Shown: in pieces, positions 21,107 through 32,504 of the stretch
Position numbering within the stretch: position 1 is the stretch's first letter
Layout: each line of letters opens with the position of its first letter
From: Artemisia argyi
Taxonomy: Eukaryota > Streptophyta > Magnoliopsida > Asterales > Asteraceae
NCBI GenBank assembly: GCA_030686995.1
Contig: CM060692.1
Location: forward strand, 16,349,465-16,413,464
Direction of reading: 5' to 3'
DNA: 64,000 bases
Translations under genes and position numbers: made by a program
The notes under the pieces: generated by a model
What the model was told of the DNA's origin: nothing
Database searches by the model: none
Seen by the model: only the letters and a program-made list of their open reading frames with translations

Positions 21107-21586
21107 TGATGAAAAGTAATAATCTTATTCTGTTTTATATAGTACAGGGACTAATTTTGTACACTTGGTAAAGTTTCAGTTACGCTTTATTTGGACTTTG
21201 GTATATGAAGATAAAGAGTACAAAAATGGAGGACTAAAGTTGTGAAGTGTAGAAAGTTGCATTGCTAGACTATATAAGCTGGGATCTCTGCTCTTCTTCT
21301 TAGAACCCTAATTTGATATCTTTAGCCGATTTACTCACAATCACAAGCTCTCATTCATTCTGAATTCTCTTGATAGCTTTTTATCTTTTGTAATAGAACT
21401 ATTATCAATATAGATAATAGATCCACACCTGAGTAGCAGTGGTGGATTTGGTTTAGTTCATTGGTTTAAGTGTTGATATTGATAACTGATTGAGATCAGT
21501 TGTTGTATTGTTCTGGGTTTGTGATTGGTTTAATAAAGAATCTTGGTTTAGATCCAAGATTGCAGTTTGGTTTATAAATTTGTTCA
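21107..21586 (+). repeat. 5' LTR of copia 1
   Basis: TGATGAAAAG...TTTGTTCA. 'ctatataagc' near 21272 is a plausible TATA box. Confidence 0.92.
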
Positions 21587-21598
21587 TGGTATCAGAGC
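21587..21598 (+). other. Primer-binding site of copia 1
   Basis: TGGTATCAGAGC, the standard site for priming by initiator methionine tRNA in plant copia elements, directly follows the LTR. Confidence 0.92.
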
Positions 21599-21834
21599 AT
21601 TTCGCTCTATATCTGATCGCAAAAATTTTAGGGTTTTGAAAAAAATTGGGGGTTTTTCAAATTGCTTTGAAAACGTTCAATTAACCAGTGTTAATTGTTT
21701 GTCTGTGTGTTTATTGCACAGATCTAACGTTTTTTTCTAAAAAAAACTTTTGATTTTTGAAAAAATTAGGGTTTCGTTTAAAATTGGGGGTTTTGTTCTC
21801 ATTGACTTCATGGATTGATTAACTTTGTTAATCG

Positions 21835-21925
21835 ATAGATTGGTATTGGGACTTGGATCTTGGAGTTGATTCTGGTTCTAGATTGGTATTGGGACTTGGA
21901 TCTTGGAGTTGGTTCTGGTTCTTTA
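21835..21925. repeat. Two-copy 43-bp tandem repeat in copia 1 leader
   Basis: 'attggtattgggacttggat' plus 'cttggagttg' occurs twice with a 43-base step (21841 and 21884) in the untranslated leader before gag. Confidence 0.8.
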
Positions 21926-22256
21926 TTGGTTCTTGCGAATTTTGGAGTTGATTCTGGGTTTCTTTCTGTTTTCTTGACAAAGTGAATCAAGGACACAGAG
22001 AGTGTGCTTTCGCTAAAACTTGCTTTGAGAGCACTGTAACACCTCTCACACCTTTAAACTTCATATTTGCCTTGATATTGCTTTATTTGCTTGTTCTGGC
22101 TTGTTGTTTGATTGTGTTTTAGTTGTTTTGTGTTTTCTTTTGTCTGTTTTGCTTGTGTGCGCCCTTGACCTACCACTTTAAGTGGAAAGGAAAGCCTGGG
22201 AACTTCTTTCTCTCCTTTTCTTGTGTGTTTATCTGCTTTGTTTGTTTCTGTGCATT

Positions 22257-23177
22257 ATGTCTATTCATAATTCTGAGCATAGTGTTCCACCATCTATTCA
22301 TGAAGATGATGATATTGGTGGGGATGAACCTGTGACCCTTATTAGTAAATTGGACCTTAGTCACCCTTTGCACTTACACCCTAATGATTCTGCTTCTTTG
22401 ACTGTGATCTCTATTAAACTCAAAGGTACTGAAAACCATAATGTTTGGTCTTGTGCTTTGTTATTAGCCTTAGAAGGAAAAAATAAGACTGGCTTTATAG
22501 ATGGTACTTGTACTAGATCCAATGTGGATGAGGTCTTAGGGAGGCAATGGGATAGAGTTAATGTTGTTGTTCTTGGATGGATTCTTAACTCTATAACTGA
22601 GGAATTGTATTTGGGTCAAATATTTTCAAAAAAGGCTTCTGATGTTTGGAATGAATTAAAAGAAACTTTTGATAGGGTTGATGGCTCTGTCACTTTTAAC
22701 CTTCATCATAAAATTCACTCTTTAACTCAAAATGGAACACCTATTGCTGAGTATTTTAACAAGTTAAGTACATTATGGAATCAATTTGATGCTCTTGTCA
22801 AGTTACCTAGGTGTACTTGTCATGCAGCTGAAGATTTTAAAAAACATAATCAACTTATGAAGTTAATGCAATTCTTGATGGGTTTGGATGACTCTTATAT
22901 GCAAATTAGAAGTAATATTTTGGCTAGGGATCCATTACCTGATGTTAAAGGTGCTTTTGCTATTATCTCTAGTGAGGAATCTCACAGAGTTGTTGTGTCT
23001 GGCTCTAGTTCTGGTACCTCTTAAAGGGCCCAGTCTTCTGTGTTCTCTCAAAGGGCCCAGTCTTTTGTGTTCTTTTCTAATGTGGGGAATAAAGGTAATT
23101 CTCAGAGGTCTCAAACCTCTGGGAACCCTTCTAGACCTAATTCTGGATTTAGACCTAATGAGAATAGAAGAGCTGCT
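22257..23177 (+). pseudogene. Copia 1 gag, interrupted
   Basis: ATG at 22257 starts a copia Gag. The N-terminal block (HPLHLHPNDSASL, IKLKGTENHNVWS) and the UBN2-type capsid region (EYFNKLSTLWNQFDAL, LMQFLMGLDDSY) are clear. TAA at 23022-23024 truncates it at 255 residues, where the same frame continues RAQSSVFSQ, so the stop probably replaced Gln. A single-base indel in a G5 run (23178-23182) then moves the zinc knuckle into another frame. Confidence 0.85.
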
Positions 23178-24983
23178 GGGGGACTCTTCTATTGTGTGTG
23201 AACATTGTGGTTTTAATGGTCATTCTATTGATAGATGCTTTAAACTCATTGGTTACCCTGCTGATTTTGTTAAAAAGAAAAATGGACAAAATTCCAAAGG
23301 AAAAAATGTTGCTAATAATTCTGTTGGTACTAGTCCTTCCTCTGCTTTCACTGATGAACAAATGGCTACTCTTATTTCTTTGATTAAGGAAAACTCTGTT
23401 TCTGGCAATGGTTTACAAGCCAATATGACAGGTACTTTTTATAATTCTAGCAGAGTGTTTAATCAGAATTTTGATAGATTTTTTTGCTCTAATAGTCAAT
23501 TGCATTCTAATCTTGTATCTAAGGGTGTCATCACTGATTCTGGTGCAAATCAGCACATGACATATACTGATAAATTTCTTGTTAATGTTGTGGATGTTTC
23601 CCATCTTAAGATAAAAGTTTCACATCCTAATGGAACTGAAGCTTTCATCACTAAGATTGGAAACATGCCTTTACCAAATTACTTGACTCTGTATGATGTT
23701 CTTGTTGTTCCTGAATACTGTGTGAGTCTATTATCTGTGCACAAAGTAGCTAGGGATAGTAAAATGCTTATTGCCTTTGATGAAGCTAATTGTTACATCT
23801 TACATCAGGACTTGAGGGCAGGGAAAATACTGGGGACTGGTAAACAAATTGGTGGCTTATATTACTTTGATGGAAATCAAGGTAAAAACCTTGAGAGGTT
23901 TTCTATGAATAATGTTTGTTTTCTTTCTAAATATACTTGGCATTGCAGACTTGGCCATCCTGCAGATCAAGTGTTAAATGTTTTAAAACCTGTTTTAGGC
24001 TTTACTAATAAAGATTCTGTCTTTCATTGTGACATTTGTCAAAGAGCTAAACAAACAAGGGAACCATTCCCTTTGAGTGATCATGTTTCTAAACAATTGG
24101 GTGATTTAATTCACTTAGATTTATGGGGGCTTTATAAAGTCACTACTAGAGATGGGTATAGATATTTTCTTACCATTGTAGATGACTTTTCTAGGGCTGT
24201 TTGGGTTTATTTGTTAAAAAATAAGACTGAAGTTTTTGAAAACTTAAAGGTGTTTTATGCTTATCTTAAAATTCAGTTTAATAAACATGTTAAAGTTTTT
24301 AGGAGTGATAATGGGACTGAATTTGTTAATCATCAGTTTACTCATTTTTGTGAGCTTAATGGTATTGTGCATCAGACTTCTTGTAGTTATACTCCTCAAC
24401 AAAATGGTGTTGTTGAGAGGAAGCATAGGCATCTTTTAAATGTTGCTAGATCTCTTTTGTTTTAGGGAAGGCTTCCCTTGAATATGTGGTCTGAATGCAT
24501 ACTAACTGCTACATATTTGATTAACAGATTACCTTCCACTGTGCTAAATGGGCTTTCTCCTTATGAACTTGTGCATGATATTTCTCCTCCTCTTGAGCAT
24601 TTAAGAGCCTTTGGTTGTCTTGCTTATGCCACGATTCTTAATAGTAATGATAAATTTGGCAGTAGGTCTGAAAAGTGTGTCTTAATTGGTTATTCTAACT
24701 AAAAAAAAGGTTATAAACTTTGGAGTCTTGATCATAAACAAGTTGTCTTTTCTAGAGATGTCAAATTTTTTGAGGATATATTTCCTTTCAAGCAAAATCT
24801 CTTTGTTTCATCTCTACCTGATCAAGATCTAAATATTTTTAACTTTTTCAATTCTGATATGCTTGATGACCTACCTGACATACCCAATGATGAGACAAAA
24901 AATGAACCCAGCCCTAATAGGCATGACAGTCCACCTCCTCATCTAGGAAGTCCTCTTAAGTCTAATAGTGAGGATGTTGGGGG
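23178..24983 (+). pseudogene. Copia 1 zinc knuckle, protease and integrase, interrupted
   Basis: The frame carries the knuckle CEHCGFNGHSIDRC, protease DSGANQHMT, the integrase zinc site (WHCRLGHP...HCDICQRAKQ) and the D, D, E core (HLDLWG, FRSDNGTEF, NGVVERKHRH). In-frame TAG at 24463-24465 and TAA at 24700-24702 interrupt it after the catalytic core, and a second G5-run indel (24979-24983) breaks the frame before the reverse transcriptase. Catalytic residues are kept, but full Pol cannot be made. Confidence 0.87.
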
Positions 24984-26831
24984 CATTCTTCTGACTTAAT
25001 TGCATCTGCCAGTGAGGGTGAGAGGTCTGCAGCCTATGAGGAAAATATATATACTCAAACTTCTGAGGGTAATGAGTTTAACATTCATTCTCAGGAAGTT
25101 GGTCATCAAGATTCTGTTTTAAGAAGATCTTCTAGGTCTTCTGTCTTTCCAAAAAAATTCAATGACTTTGTTGTAGATTCAAAAGTCAAATTTGGTTTAG
25201 AAAAATATGTTAACTATTCCAAGTTATCTAAAGAAAATTATTGTTTTTCCACTGTTCTTAATCAACAGTCTGAACCTAGAACTTATTGGGAGGCATCTAA
25301 GTATAGACATTGGAATGATGCTATGAATGATGAGATGGGTGCTTTATATAGAAATAATACATTTGAGATAGTTAAACTTCCTGTTGGGAGGAATGCTATA
25401 GGAAGTAAATGGGTTTTTAAGATCAAATATAAATCTAATGGTGAAGTTGATAGATTTAAGGCTCGATTAGTTGCTATTGGTTTCAATCAAAGGGAGGGAA
25501 TAGATTTTGATGAAACCTTCTCTCCTGTTGTTAAAATTGTTACCATTAGATGTCTTATTAATCTTGCTGTTCAAAATAATTGGAGTTTATTTCAATTAGA
25601 TATTAACAATGCCTTTTCATATGGTGGTCTTGATGAAACTGTTTACATGAAATTGCCACCAGGTTTTTATGATCCCAATGATAAAAGAGTTTGTAGGTTA
25701 AAAAAGAGTTTATATGGGCTGAAGCAGGCTCCTAGACAGTGGAATGCCAAGTTAACTTCTGTGTTGATTGAAAATAATTTTGTGCAAAGTAAAAGTGATT
25801 ATTCATTATTTACTAAAACTTCTGGTGATGTGTTTATTGCATTACTTGTTTATGTAGATGATATTATAATTACTGGTAATAATTTGCATGAAATTGAAAA
25901 TGTTAAATTGTTTTTGAAGAGCAAGTTTATGATTAAAGATCTTGGCAAGCTAAAATATTTTCTTGGTATTGAAGTTTTAGAAACCAGGAAAGGATTATGT
26001 TTAACTCAAAGGAAATACTGTCTTGATCTAATTGCTGAATTTGGTTTACTTGCTGGAAAACCTGCTTCTGTACCTTTGCAGCCTAATCTTGCTTTATCTA
26101 GTGAACCTACTGATGTTGATCCTAAACTTAAGAATATCACTAAATATCAGAAGTTGATTGGTAAGCTTATTTACCTTACTACTACTAGGCCTGACATTGC
26201 TTATGATGTATCTTGTCTTAGTCAGTTTATGCATAGTCCCTTGAAATCTCATTTGGATATTGCATTAAAGGTAATAAGATACCTTAAGGGTTCTCCAGGT
26301 AAAGGTTTGAATATTGAGAAATCTGCTAGCCCAGTTATTGAGTTGAAAGCTTATTCTGATGCTGATTGGGCTAGATGTGTGGTCACTAGAAAATCAGTGA
26401 CTGGATATTGTGTTTTCATGAATAATTGCTTAGTTTCCTGGAAAAGTAAAAAACAAAATACTATTTCTAAGTCTTCCACAGAAGCTGAATATAGGGCTTT
26501 AGCTTCTGTAACTTCTGAAGTTATTTGGATTTTAAAAATTCTGCAGGATTTGAATTGTAAAAATCTTTTGCCAGTTAAAGTATTTTGTGACAATAATTCA
26601 GCAATTAAGATTGCTGCCAATCCCATTTTTCATGAAAGAACAAAACATTTAGAAATTGACTTACATTTCGTAAGGGAAAAAATTATTGCTGTGGTAATTG
26701 AAACAGTTATAGGCACTGCTAATCAAATAGCAGATGTTCTAACCAAGGGATTGGATACAAGACAACATACTATGCTATGTTCTAAACTTAATCTTATTGA
26801 TTTATTCCAGAATAAGATTAAGGGAGGGTGA
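24984..26831 (+). pseudogene. Copia 1 reverse transcriptase and RNase H
   Basis: Open from about 24990; the long uninterrupted Met frame starts at 25323. Reverse transcriptase motifs: GSKWVFKIKY, RFKARLVAIGF, LDINNAF, SLYGLKQAPRQWN and the catalytic YVDD (VYVDDIIITGN). RNase H: Asp in AYSDADWA, Glu in SSTEAEYRAL, Asp in CDNNSAI, then HERTKHLEIDLHFV. The stop TGA at 26829-26831 is the first three bases of the 3' LTR. The domain itself looks intact, although its normal route of translation is broken upstream. Confidence 0.88.
26813..26828 (+). other. Polypurine tract of copia 1
   Basis: 'taagattaagggaggg' directly before the 3' LTR. Confidence 0.8.
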
Positions 26832-27307
26832 TGAAAAGTAATAATCTTATTCTGTTTTATATAGTACAGGGACTAATTTTGTACACTTGGTAAAGTTTCA
26901 GTTACGCTTTATTTGGACTTTGGTATCTGAAGATAAAGAGTACAAAGATGGAGGACTAAAGCTGTGAAGTGTAGAAAGTTGCATTGCTGGACTATATAAG
27001 CTGGGATCTCTGCACTTCTTCTTAGAACCCTAATTTGATATCTTTAGCCGATTTACTCACATTCACAAGCTCTCATTCATTCTGAATTCTCTTGATAGTT
27101 TTTTATCTTTTGTAATAGAACTATTATCAATATAGATAATAGATCCACACCTGAGTAGCAGTGGTGGATTTGGTTTAGTTCATTGGTTAAGTGTTGATAT
27201 TGATAACTGATTGAGATCAGTTGTTGTATTGTTCTGGGTTTGTGATTGGTTTAATAAAGAATCTTGGTTTAGATCCAAGATTGCAGTTTGGTTTATAAAT
27301 TTGTTCA
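26829..27307 (+). repeat. 3' LTR of copia 1
   Basis: 479 bp, same TG...CA ends as the 5' copy, followed by target duplication CTTAG. Confidence 0.93.
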
Positions 27308-28691
27308 CTTAGTTTATCGAACTGAAACATGTAAACCGAAACTACTTAGGAGGCTTCTTTGTCCTTTTCGTTACATAAAGATATCATATGAAATAAGGGG
27401 GCACGCACACCTATCAAATATTCACAGCGGAACCTATGCTTGTTGTTGCTCGTTCTCTTATGAAAAAGCTCATCTATGATGTGTCGGGAAAATTAGGAGT
27501 GGAACGAAAAAGAAGTACAAAATTAAGTTGTAGCTTGAACGCAAATAAAATTGTAACTATGATGCAATCTCACGTTCACTGAAATAGTTTGATAAAAGCA
27601 TCACTCATATAAAAAGTTGGTAGTAGCAATATCACAATAACTTTTTTTAACAAGACATGCCAAAAAATGAACTCTCTCTTCTCCTTGTCGTTGTCATATT
27701 TGATGAAAGACTTTTTTATTTTCAGGTAATTTTATTAATTTATTGCAAATTTATTCCATTGAAATGGACAATTTTATGTTTTGAAGTATAGGTAACAATT
27801 CAATTAATTGCTAGACAAATGAGTCGACACTACTTGACAATCCGCTAAGTAGTTGTATTTAAGAACATCATTTTATTATTTTGTTTGTAAAGTTTTTTTT
27901 AACTATAATGTGTGTACCATCGAAGGCTACGAGATTTTATTTATTTATTTATTATTATTATTATTTTTTTTTTCATTTGTCTTGTCCCATCATGTATCGG
28001 CATGCCATCTTGAACATCAATACAATGGATATATATATATATATATGTTTCTTAAACGAATATTAAATGTGACCTAGAGATCAATATACATTGTTATAAA
28101 GTATCTCATAAATGTTCTTTTATATGTTCTTTTTGTGATGTTTTTGATAGGTTTTAAGAAGTTTATACAAAAAAAGACATGTTAGGATCTTGATGAAACA
28201 GAACAATATAGGTTCACAACGAACATGTGATGAAGTATTTGGGTACCAAACATGTATAGGCTAGAAAAGAAATTACATATTCTTGAATTGGTTCATTTGG
28301 TTGAACCGATGTGTATTTTCAGCCCAAAGTTCAGGTCTTGTTCACGATCCAATTTGGGTTTAGATGAACTAAACCAAACCGCGGTAAACCAAAAAGAAAA
28401 AATAAATACGTAAATAAATAAATATGACCGAGAACCACACCGTGTAATATTGATCTCAAACTTGATCATTTACAAATTGCAAGCCTTTTTTGTGTGTATC
28501 TAATTAACCCGGTTTTGAGACAGACCAAAACAACTAACCATCAAGATCCAATGATCCGGTCCGGTTTTAATTGAGTTTTCCCGTTTAAAATTTCCACACC
28601 GATGCGAACTTCAGTTAAGAATCAAGCTATAGGCTAGTCAGTACTAGATATTTAAAATAACAGCAACACTTCACATTTGTTACATTATAAA
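27308..28691. other. Spacer with cystatin 3'-flank similarity
   Basis: 27308-28230 holds nothing recognised beyond simple T/A tracts. 28240-28400 ('ttggttcatttggttgaacc', 'tttcagcccaaagttcaggt') repeats the 3' flank seen at 6040-6140, 35210-35310 and 62400-62510. No gene. Confidence 0.5.
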
Positions 28692-28915
28692 CTATACACG
28701 TTTGCTACCAAGTGTTCCATACATACAGTTTGCAACCACGGTTTCACCATAACCACCTTTAGCTTCGATTCTCAAATAATATTTAGTGCCGGACACCATT
28801 TGACTCTCAGCCTTAACAACTTCCACAATCTTTAAACCGCCATTAGACCCAACTTTTCCATTTTATTCTTTGATTAAAAAAACCATCCTAGTTCTTGCAC
28901 TTCTTGGTTAAGTAA
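28692..28915 (-). pseudogene. Cystatin variant with a different C-terminus, 5' deleted
   Basis: The minus strand reads [20 protein letters not shown], then [14 protein letters not shown]: the cystatin LxFxxVVxA-like helix end plus a QxVxG loop (QMVSG) that would contact papain-type proteases. Instead of the usual SSKGGE...VVKPW tail it continues KGGYGETVVANCMYGTLGSK and stops at 28692-28694. Upstream a frameshift separates NQEVQELG from the rest, and a deletion then joins it directly to promoter-flank DNA, removing signal peptide and start codon. Non-functional as it stands. Confidence 0.7.
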
Positions 28916-29088
28916 GAATTAACCAATCATTATTAATTTTATTAGTGTTTTAATCAAATACTAACACTAAAACATAATAAAAAAGTTGAACACTTATTAC
29001 GAAAAGCTTTATATTGCTCACCGTCAAACACAAAGAGTGTAGCCATGTATTTTGTGAGTAAGAAGGAAATGAATGTTGCTGTGACTTT

Positions 29089-29228
29089 TTCCCACATAGA
29101 TGTAGGAACAAACACATAAGAGATTTATAAACAGGATCATGAAATTAATGAACAATTATTCGATACACACGCATATTAAGTAACTTTGGATAAACTCTTC
29201 AATGTGCATGTTGTTGAATTAATTTTTT
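29089..29228 (+). ncRNA. Putative U6-promoter-type small RNA unit, copy at 29.1 kb
   Basis: TTCCCACATAG (29089-29099), a 24-base spacer, TTTATAAA (29124-29131). The predicted start is near 29155 and a T6 run ends at 29228. Arms GCATATT (29171-29177) and AATGTGC (29201-29207) pair with one G-U wobble replacing a Watson-Crick pair of other copies. Confidence 0.33.
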
Positions 29229-29229
29229 G

Positions 29230-29633
29230 TTAGTCTTTTTCAAATAATACCTAACAACTAATCATCATATCAATCTATCTATAAAGTTTAGATCACTCTA
29301 TTTATCAATGTAGGCGTAGCCAGTTATCTTTTCATCGATCTTTGTATGATAGAACCAACGTACGGGTAGAATGCTAGTGTGAATTAGATGACATTAGATT
29401 TGGTGACCGGGTTATATGAATGCGGTTTCTATTGGCTAAATATATGGGTAGTCATTAACAACAAGCAACATTTGTTCTTTTTATAAAATCGTATAGTTGT
29501 ATGGTTGTAATGTAATTGTGAAGTAAAAATTAACCGATTAATAATCTTTGCTTTGATTCTTGGTTCTAATATCGTTAAAACTCTAGTTTTAGTTTGGTCA
29601 TAATTTGATATTTGTTTAAACTGCCGTGTATGC
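29230..29633. other. Cystatin-flank DNA, no gene
   Basis: Shares the common flank ('ttttcatcgatctttgta', 'gttatatgaatgcggtttct') with other units. It ends in the 8-bp target duplication of the following hAT-like element. Confidence 0.5.
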
Positions 29634-30238
29634 AGGGCGGGTCTACCCATTGGCTACATGTAGCACGTGCCACACTTGGAAATTGACGATGAAGTATTGA
29701 TTTGCAGGTTTCCTTTGTGGTTTGAGCACAGAATGTCAAAACCTTTTAAAACTGAATAAGTTATCTGTTATTGGAAAGCCTTTTGCCCCAATTAACAATA
29801 AGCCCAACTATAAGAAAGGAAGAAGTATATATTTGAGCCAAGGTGGTATTAGTTACTCTAGTCATTGGCTGATGCTTTAAATTTCTCAAACTTACGACAT
29901 TTTTATTGATTTTAAAGCACTTCCTGTCAAGTTAACAATTATAAAAGTATATTTATTTATCTAGCTTCGCAACATACAAGCATAAATTTGTGAACGTGAC
30001 GTTTAGAGCATTAACATTTTTTTTTTCACAACTATGTTAATTTATTTGTTCCATTGTAGAATATTGTGCATTCACATGTTTAACAACATTAAATTATAGC
30101 ATGCGAAGTGCAAAAAGTGTCTTTAAATGTTGTTTCTCATATCATGTTACTCAGGATTTTGGGTGTTCTCGGACTCGCGCTCGAAGGCTATCATTATTTT
30201 GTGCTACACGCGCTCAAAAATTCTGAGTCCACCACCGC
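29634..30238. mobile_element. Non-autonomous hAT-like element (605 bp)
   Basis: Flanked by an exact 8-bp duplication GTGTATGC (29626-29633 and 30239-30246). The ends (AGGGCGGGTCTACCC and, reversed, GCGGTGGTGGACTCA) are weak inverted repeats related to the 'CAGGGGCGGA' type at 2283. No transposase. Confidence 0.75.
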
Positions 30239-30365
30239 GTGTATGCTAACCTTTTGCAAACAAATTTTGAGAATTGATAAATCTAACTAGATCACACAAC
30301 CTTTTATAACCAATATCTCTTCGTCTTCGAGGTAAAATACTTCAATCCACATATATGTTCCTTCT

Positions 30366-30400
30366 GACATTGTGACGGTTAAGATTGTTGTTTTGGCCAT
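30366..30400 (-). pseudogene. Cystatin signal-peptide remnant
   Basis: ATG at 30400 (minus) gives MAKTTILTVTM, then diverges. Same signal-peptide start as at 62741; the rest of the gene is missing. Confidence 0.55.
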
Positions 30401-30633
30401 TGGCTAGTTAAAGTCTTGATATAAAGGAACGAGTTTGTGTTTGTGTGCTTTTGGAAAGATGTATGTTTATTATGTTGGATAAGTGGACATGGGATTCGGT
30501 GGCCGGGTTAAGATAAATGCGGTTTCTATACTTACATAAGGGTATGTTTTCTTGAATTATTGTTAAGTGTAAAATAACTAAAAGCATCCAAAAAAATCAA
30601 ACACAAAGGTGACACGCTAAGTAAGAAGGAAAT

Positions 30634-30784
30634 GTCCCACATAGGTAAAAGGAGCAAACTTGGAAGAGTTTTATAGACAATAACATCAAACAATCATATA
30701 ATAATTACGATTTGGTTAAGCACACATTAAGTGATGTGGTTACAAACTCTTCCATGTGTGCGTAGCCAAATCTTTTCTTTTTTT
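30634..30784 (+). ncRNA. Putative U6-promoter-type small RNA unit, copy at 30.6 kb
   Basis: GTCCCACATAG (30634-30644), a 24-25-base spacer, TTTATAG (30670-30676). The predicted start is near 30701 and a long T-run ends at 30784. It has the best stem of the family: GCACACAT (30720-30727) with ATGTGTGC (30754-30761), eight perfect pairs. Confidence 0.35.
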
Positions 30785-30869
30785 AAACTTTGTTACAAAC
30801 AAATGTTTGTTCTTTTTGTCAACTTTGTCACAAACAAACGCACCCGCAGAGTGACACCGCTATCTCGCT

Positions 30870-31110
30870 TCCAAAATCTAACACTCTACAAGTTGATACA
30901 CCATAGTTGATCGACTAGTTGTTCGGCTATTGCACCTTTGATATTTTATCTATCTTCGTAGCCTTCATATCTTGTGCAGCCGTAAAGTCGAATGGTTTTA
31001 GCGTCGTGCTCAATTCCATTTATTGTTACTCATTTGTAATTGCTTTCTCAGTTCTATACATTCAAAATTCACATGTTAAAATGGACATTTTGTATTTATT
31101 CTATTGAAAT
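30870..31110. repeat. Conserved segment, copy 2 of 3, function unknown
   Basis: Second copy of the segment at 4497-4760. One plus-strand frame here is open for 62 codons (FVAFISCAAVKSNGFSVVL and onward), hydrophobic, with no known domain. Confidence 0.45.
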
Positions 31111-31138
31111 GGACATTTTTTTGTTTTGAAGTATAAAG

Positions 31139-31167
31139 GTGACACTTAAGATTGTTGTTTTGGCCAT
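31139..31167 (-). pseudogene. Cystatin start remnant
   Basis: ATG at 31167 (minus) gives MAKTTIL and is then joined to unrelated sequence. It lies 199 bp from the snRNA-type box at 31366. Confidence 0.55.
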
Positions 31168-31365
31168 TGGTTATATAATCGTTTAGTAATATAGTTGTAA
31201 TGGAATTGGTAAGCAAATATCAACCGGTCTATATTTAATTTCGTAGTGTAATTATCAGATATGGACACTTAAACATAATAAAAAGGTTCAACACCTATTA
31301 CTAAAAGCTTCAAATTGCTCATCGTGTGAGGAAGAAGGAAGAAAGAGTGCTGGATTTGTGACTTT

Positions 31366-31506
31366 CTCCCACATAGGTGAAGGAACAAACATGTAACATA
31401 TTTATAAGCAAGATTATGAAGTTACTCATCAAATAGATCTTCGTTAGACACATTAATTATCTTTGTTAAAAACTTATCAATGTGCCTATTGCTTGATTTA
31501 TTTTTT
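31366..31506 (+). ncRNA. Putative U6-promoter-type small RNA unit, copy at 31.4 kb
   Basis: CTCCCACATAG (31366-31376), a 24-base spacer, TTTATAAG (31401-31408). The predicted start is near 31432 and a T6 run ends at 31506. Body contains CACATT and AATGTG arms. Confidence 0.3.
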
Positions 31507-31568
31507 GTTAACCTCATTCAAAATAACCTAACATCTAATCGTCATTTTAACCCATTAACTTATGTTTT

Positions 31569-32020
31569 ACGATGTACGAGGCTATTAGGAACATAATTAG
31601 AGAATTGTGCAATACTATAGTTAAAGGAAGGACATGGGTCAGAATTTGAACCCAATGTAATGGACTAACTAAAATTCATGGTGAGAATGTATTAACAACT
31701 TACAATGATAATCTCATAAAACTGTAAAAGGCGCAATCTTCTTGCATCATACCAATACGGGTTGTTACACAAAGAACGCATAGATTGTACTTTTTTACGA
31801 TGTACGAGGCTATTAGGAACATAATTAGAGAATTGTGCAATACTATAGTTAAAGGAAGGACATGGGTCAGAATTTGAACCCAATGTAATGGACTAACTAA
31901 AATTCATGGTGAGAATGTATTAACAACTTACAATGATAATCTCATAAAACTGTAAAAGGCGCAATCTTCTTGCATCATACCAATACGGTTTGTTACACAA
32001 AAATCGCATAGATGGTACGT
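31569..32020. repeat. 228-bp two-copy tandem duplication
   Basis: 'acgatgtacgaggctattag' through 'cttgcatcataccaatacgg' occurs at 31569 and again at 31797, nearly identical. Related sequence appears once in blocks near 19390 and 35900, so the doubling is local and recent. It is cystatin 3'-flank DNA without a gene. Confidence 0.85.
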
Positions 32021-32183
32021 TTTTACAATCTAGATGACACACGTTATTCATTAAACCGAGATAACGAACCCATAACTAGTCACATCTCCACAATCAAACA
32101 ACAAAAACACACTACAAAACTTGTTCAACTGTTTTTAGTGCAAATGTCTCTGTAAGACCTAAAGACAAAAGATTTTTGCAAAT

Positions 32184-32476
32184 CTACTTCAACCCTTTTA
32201 CCGGTCGAAACATAAGCATCTCTTTAGAATGAACTCATGGTTTCACCACAATTTCAGGGTCAAAAAAAATATTCTCACCACCTTTCGAACTCGCTGCTTT
32301 AATTGTCAAATAATATTTAATCCCACACACCACTTAACTCATAGCCTTAACAACATCCACGAATTTTAAACCACCATTAGATTAAACTTTTCGATTATAT
32401 TCTTCAATAGAAAACCGTCCTAGTTCTTGCACTTCATTGTTGTTTTTCACGTCCTTTATCTTAGTACGACCACCCA
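32184..32476 (-). pseudogene. Cystatin pseudogene with three nonsense codons in one frame
   Basis: One minus-strand frame carries the whole mature inhibitor: [58 protein letters not shown] and a C-terminus ending GLK with TAG at 32184-32186. There are no frameshifts, but TAA follows NRKV, a second TAA stands at the Gln of the QxVxG loop, and TGA replaces the Trp of the PW motif. Two of the three stops fall on residues that contact the protease in known cystatins. The signal peptide is missing; the upstream side passes into the conserved segment at 32510. Confidence 0.85.
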
Positions 32477-32504
32477 GTATTTCCCTAAAAGTGACCACGC
32501 TATC

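Larger units (their letters stand above)
21107..27307 (+). mobile_element. Ty1/copia retrotransposon 1, defective
   Basis: LTRs 21107-21586 (480 bp) and 26829-27307 (479 bp), with an exact 5-bp target duplication CTTAG (21102-21106, 27308-27312). Seven substitutions and one 1-base indel separate the LTRs by eye (about 1.5%), so it is older than the Ty3 element. Gene order gag, protease, integrase, reverse transcriptase, RNase H is copia-type. Coding is broken by three in-frame stops and two frameshifts. Confidence 0.95.
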
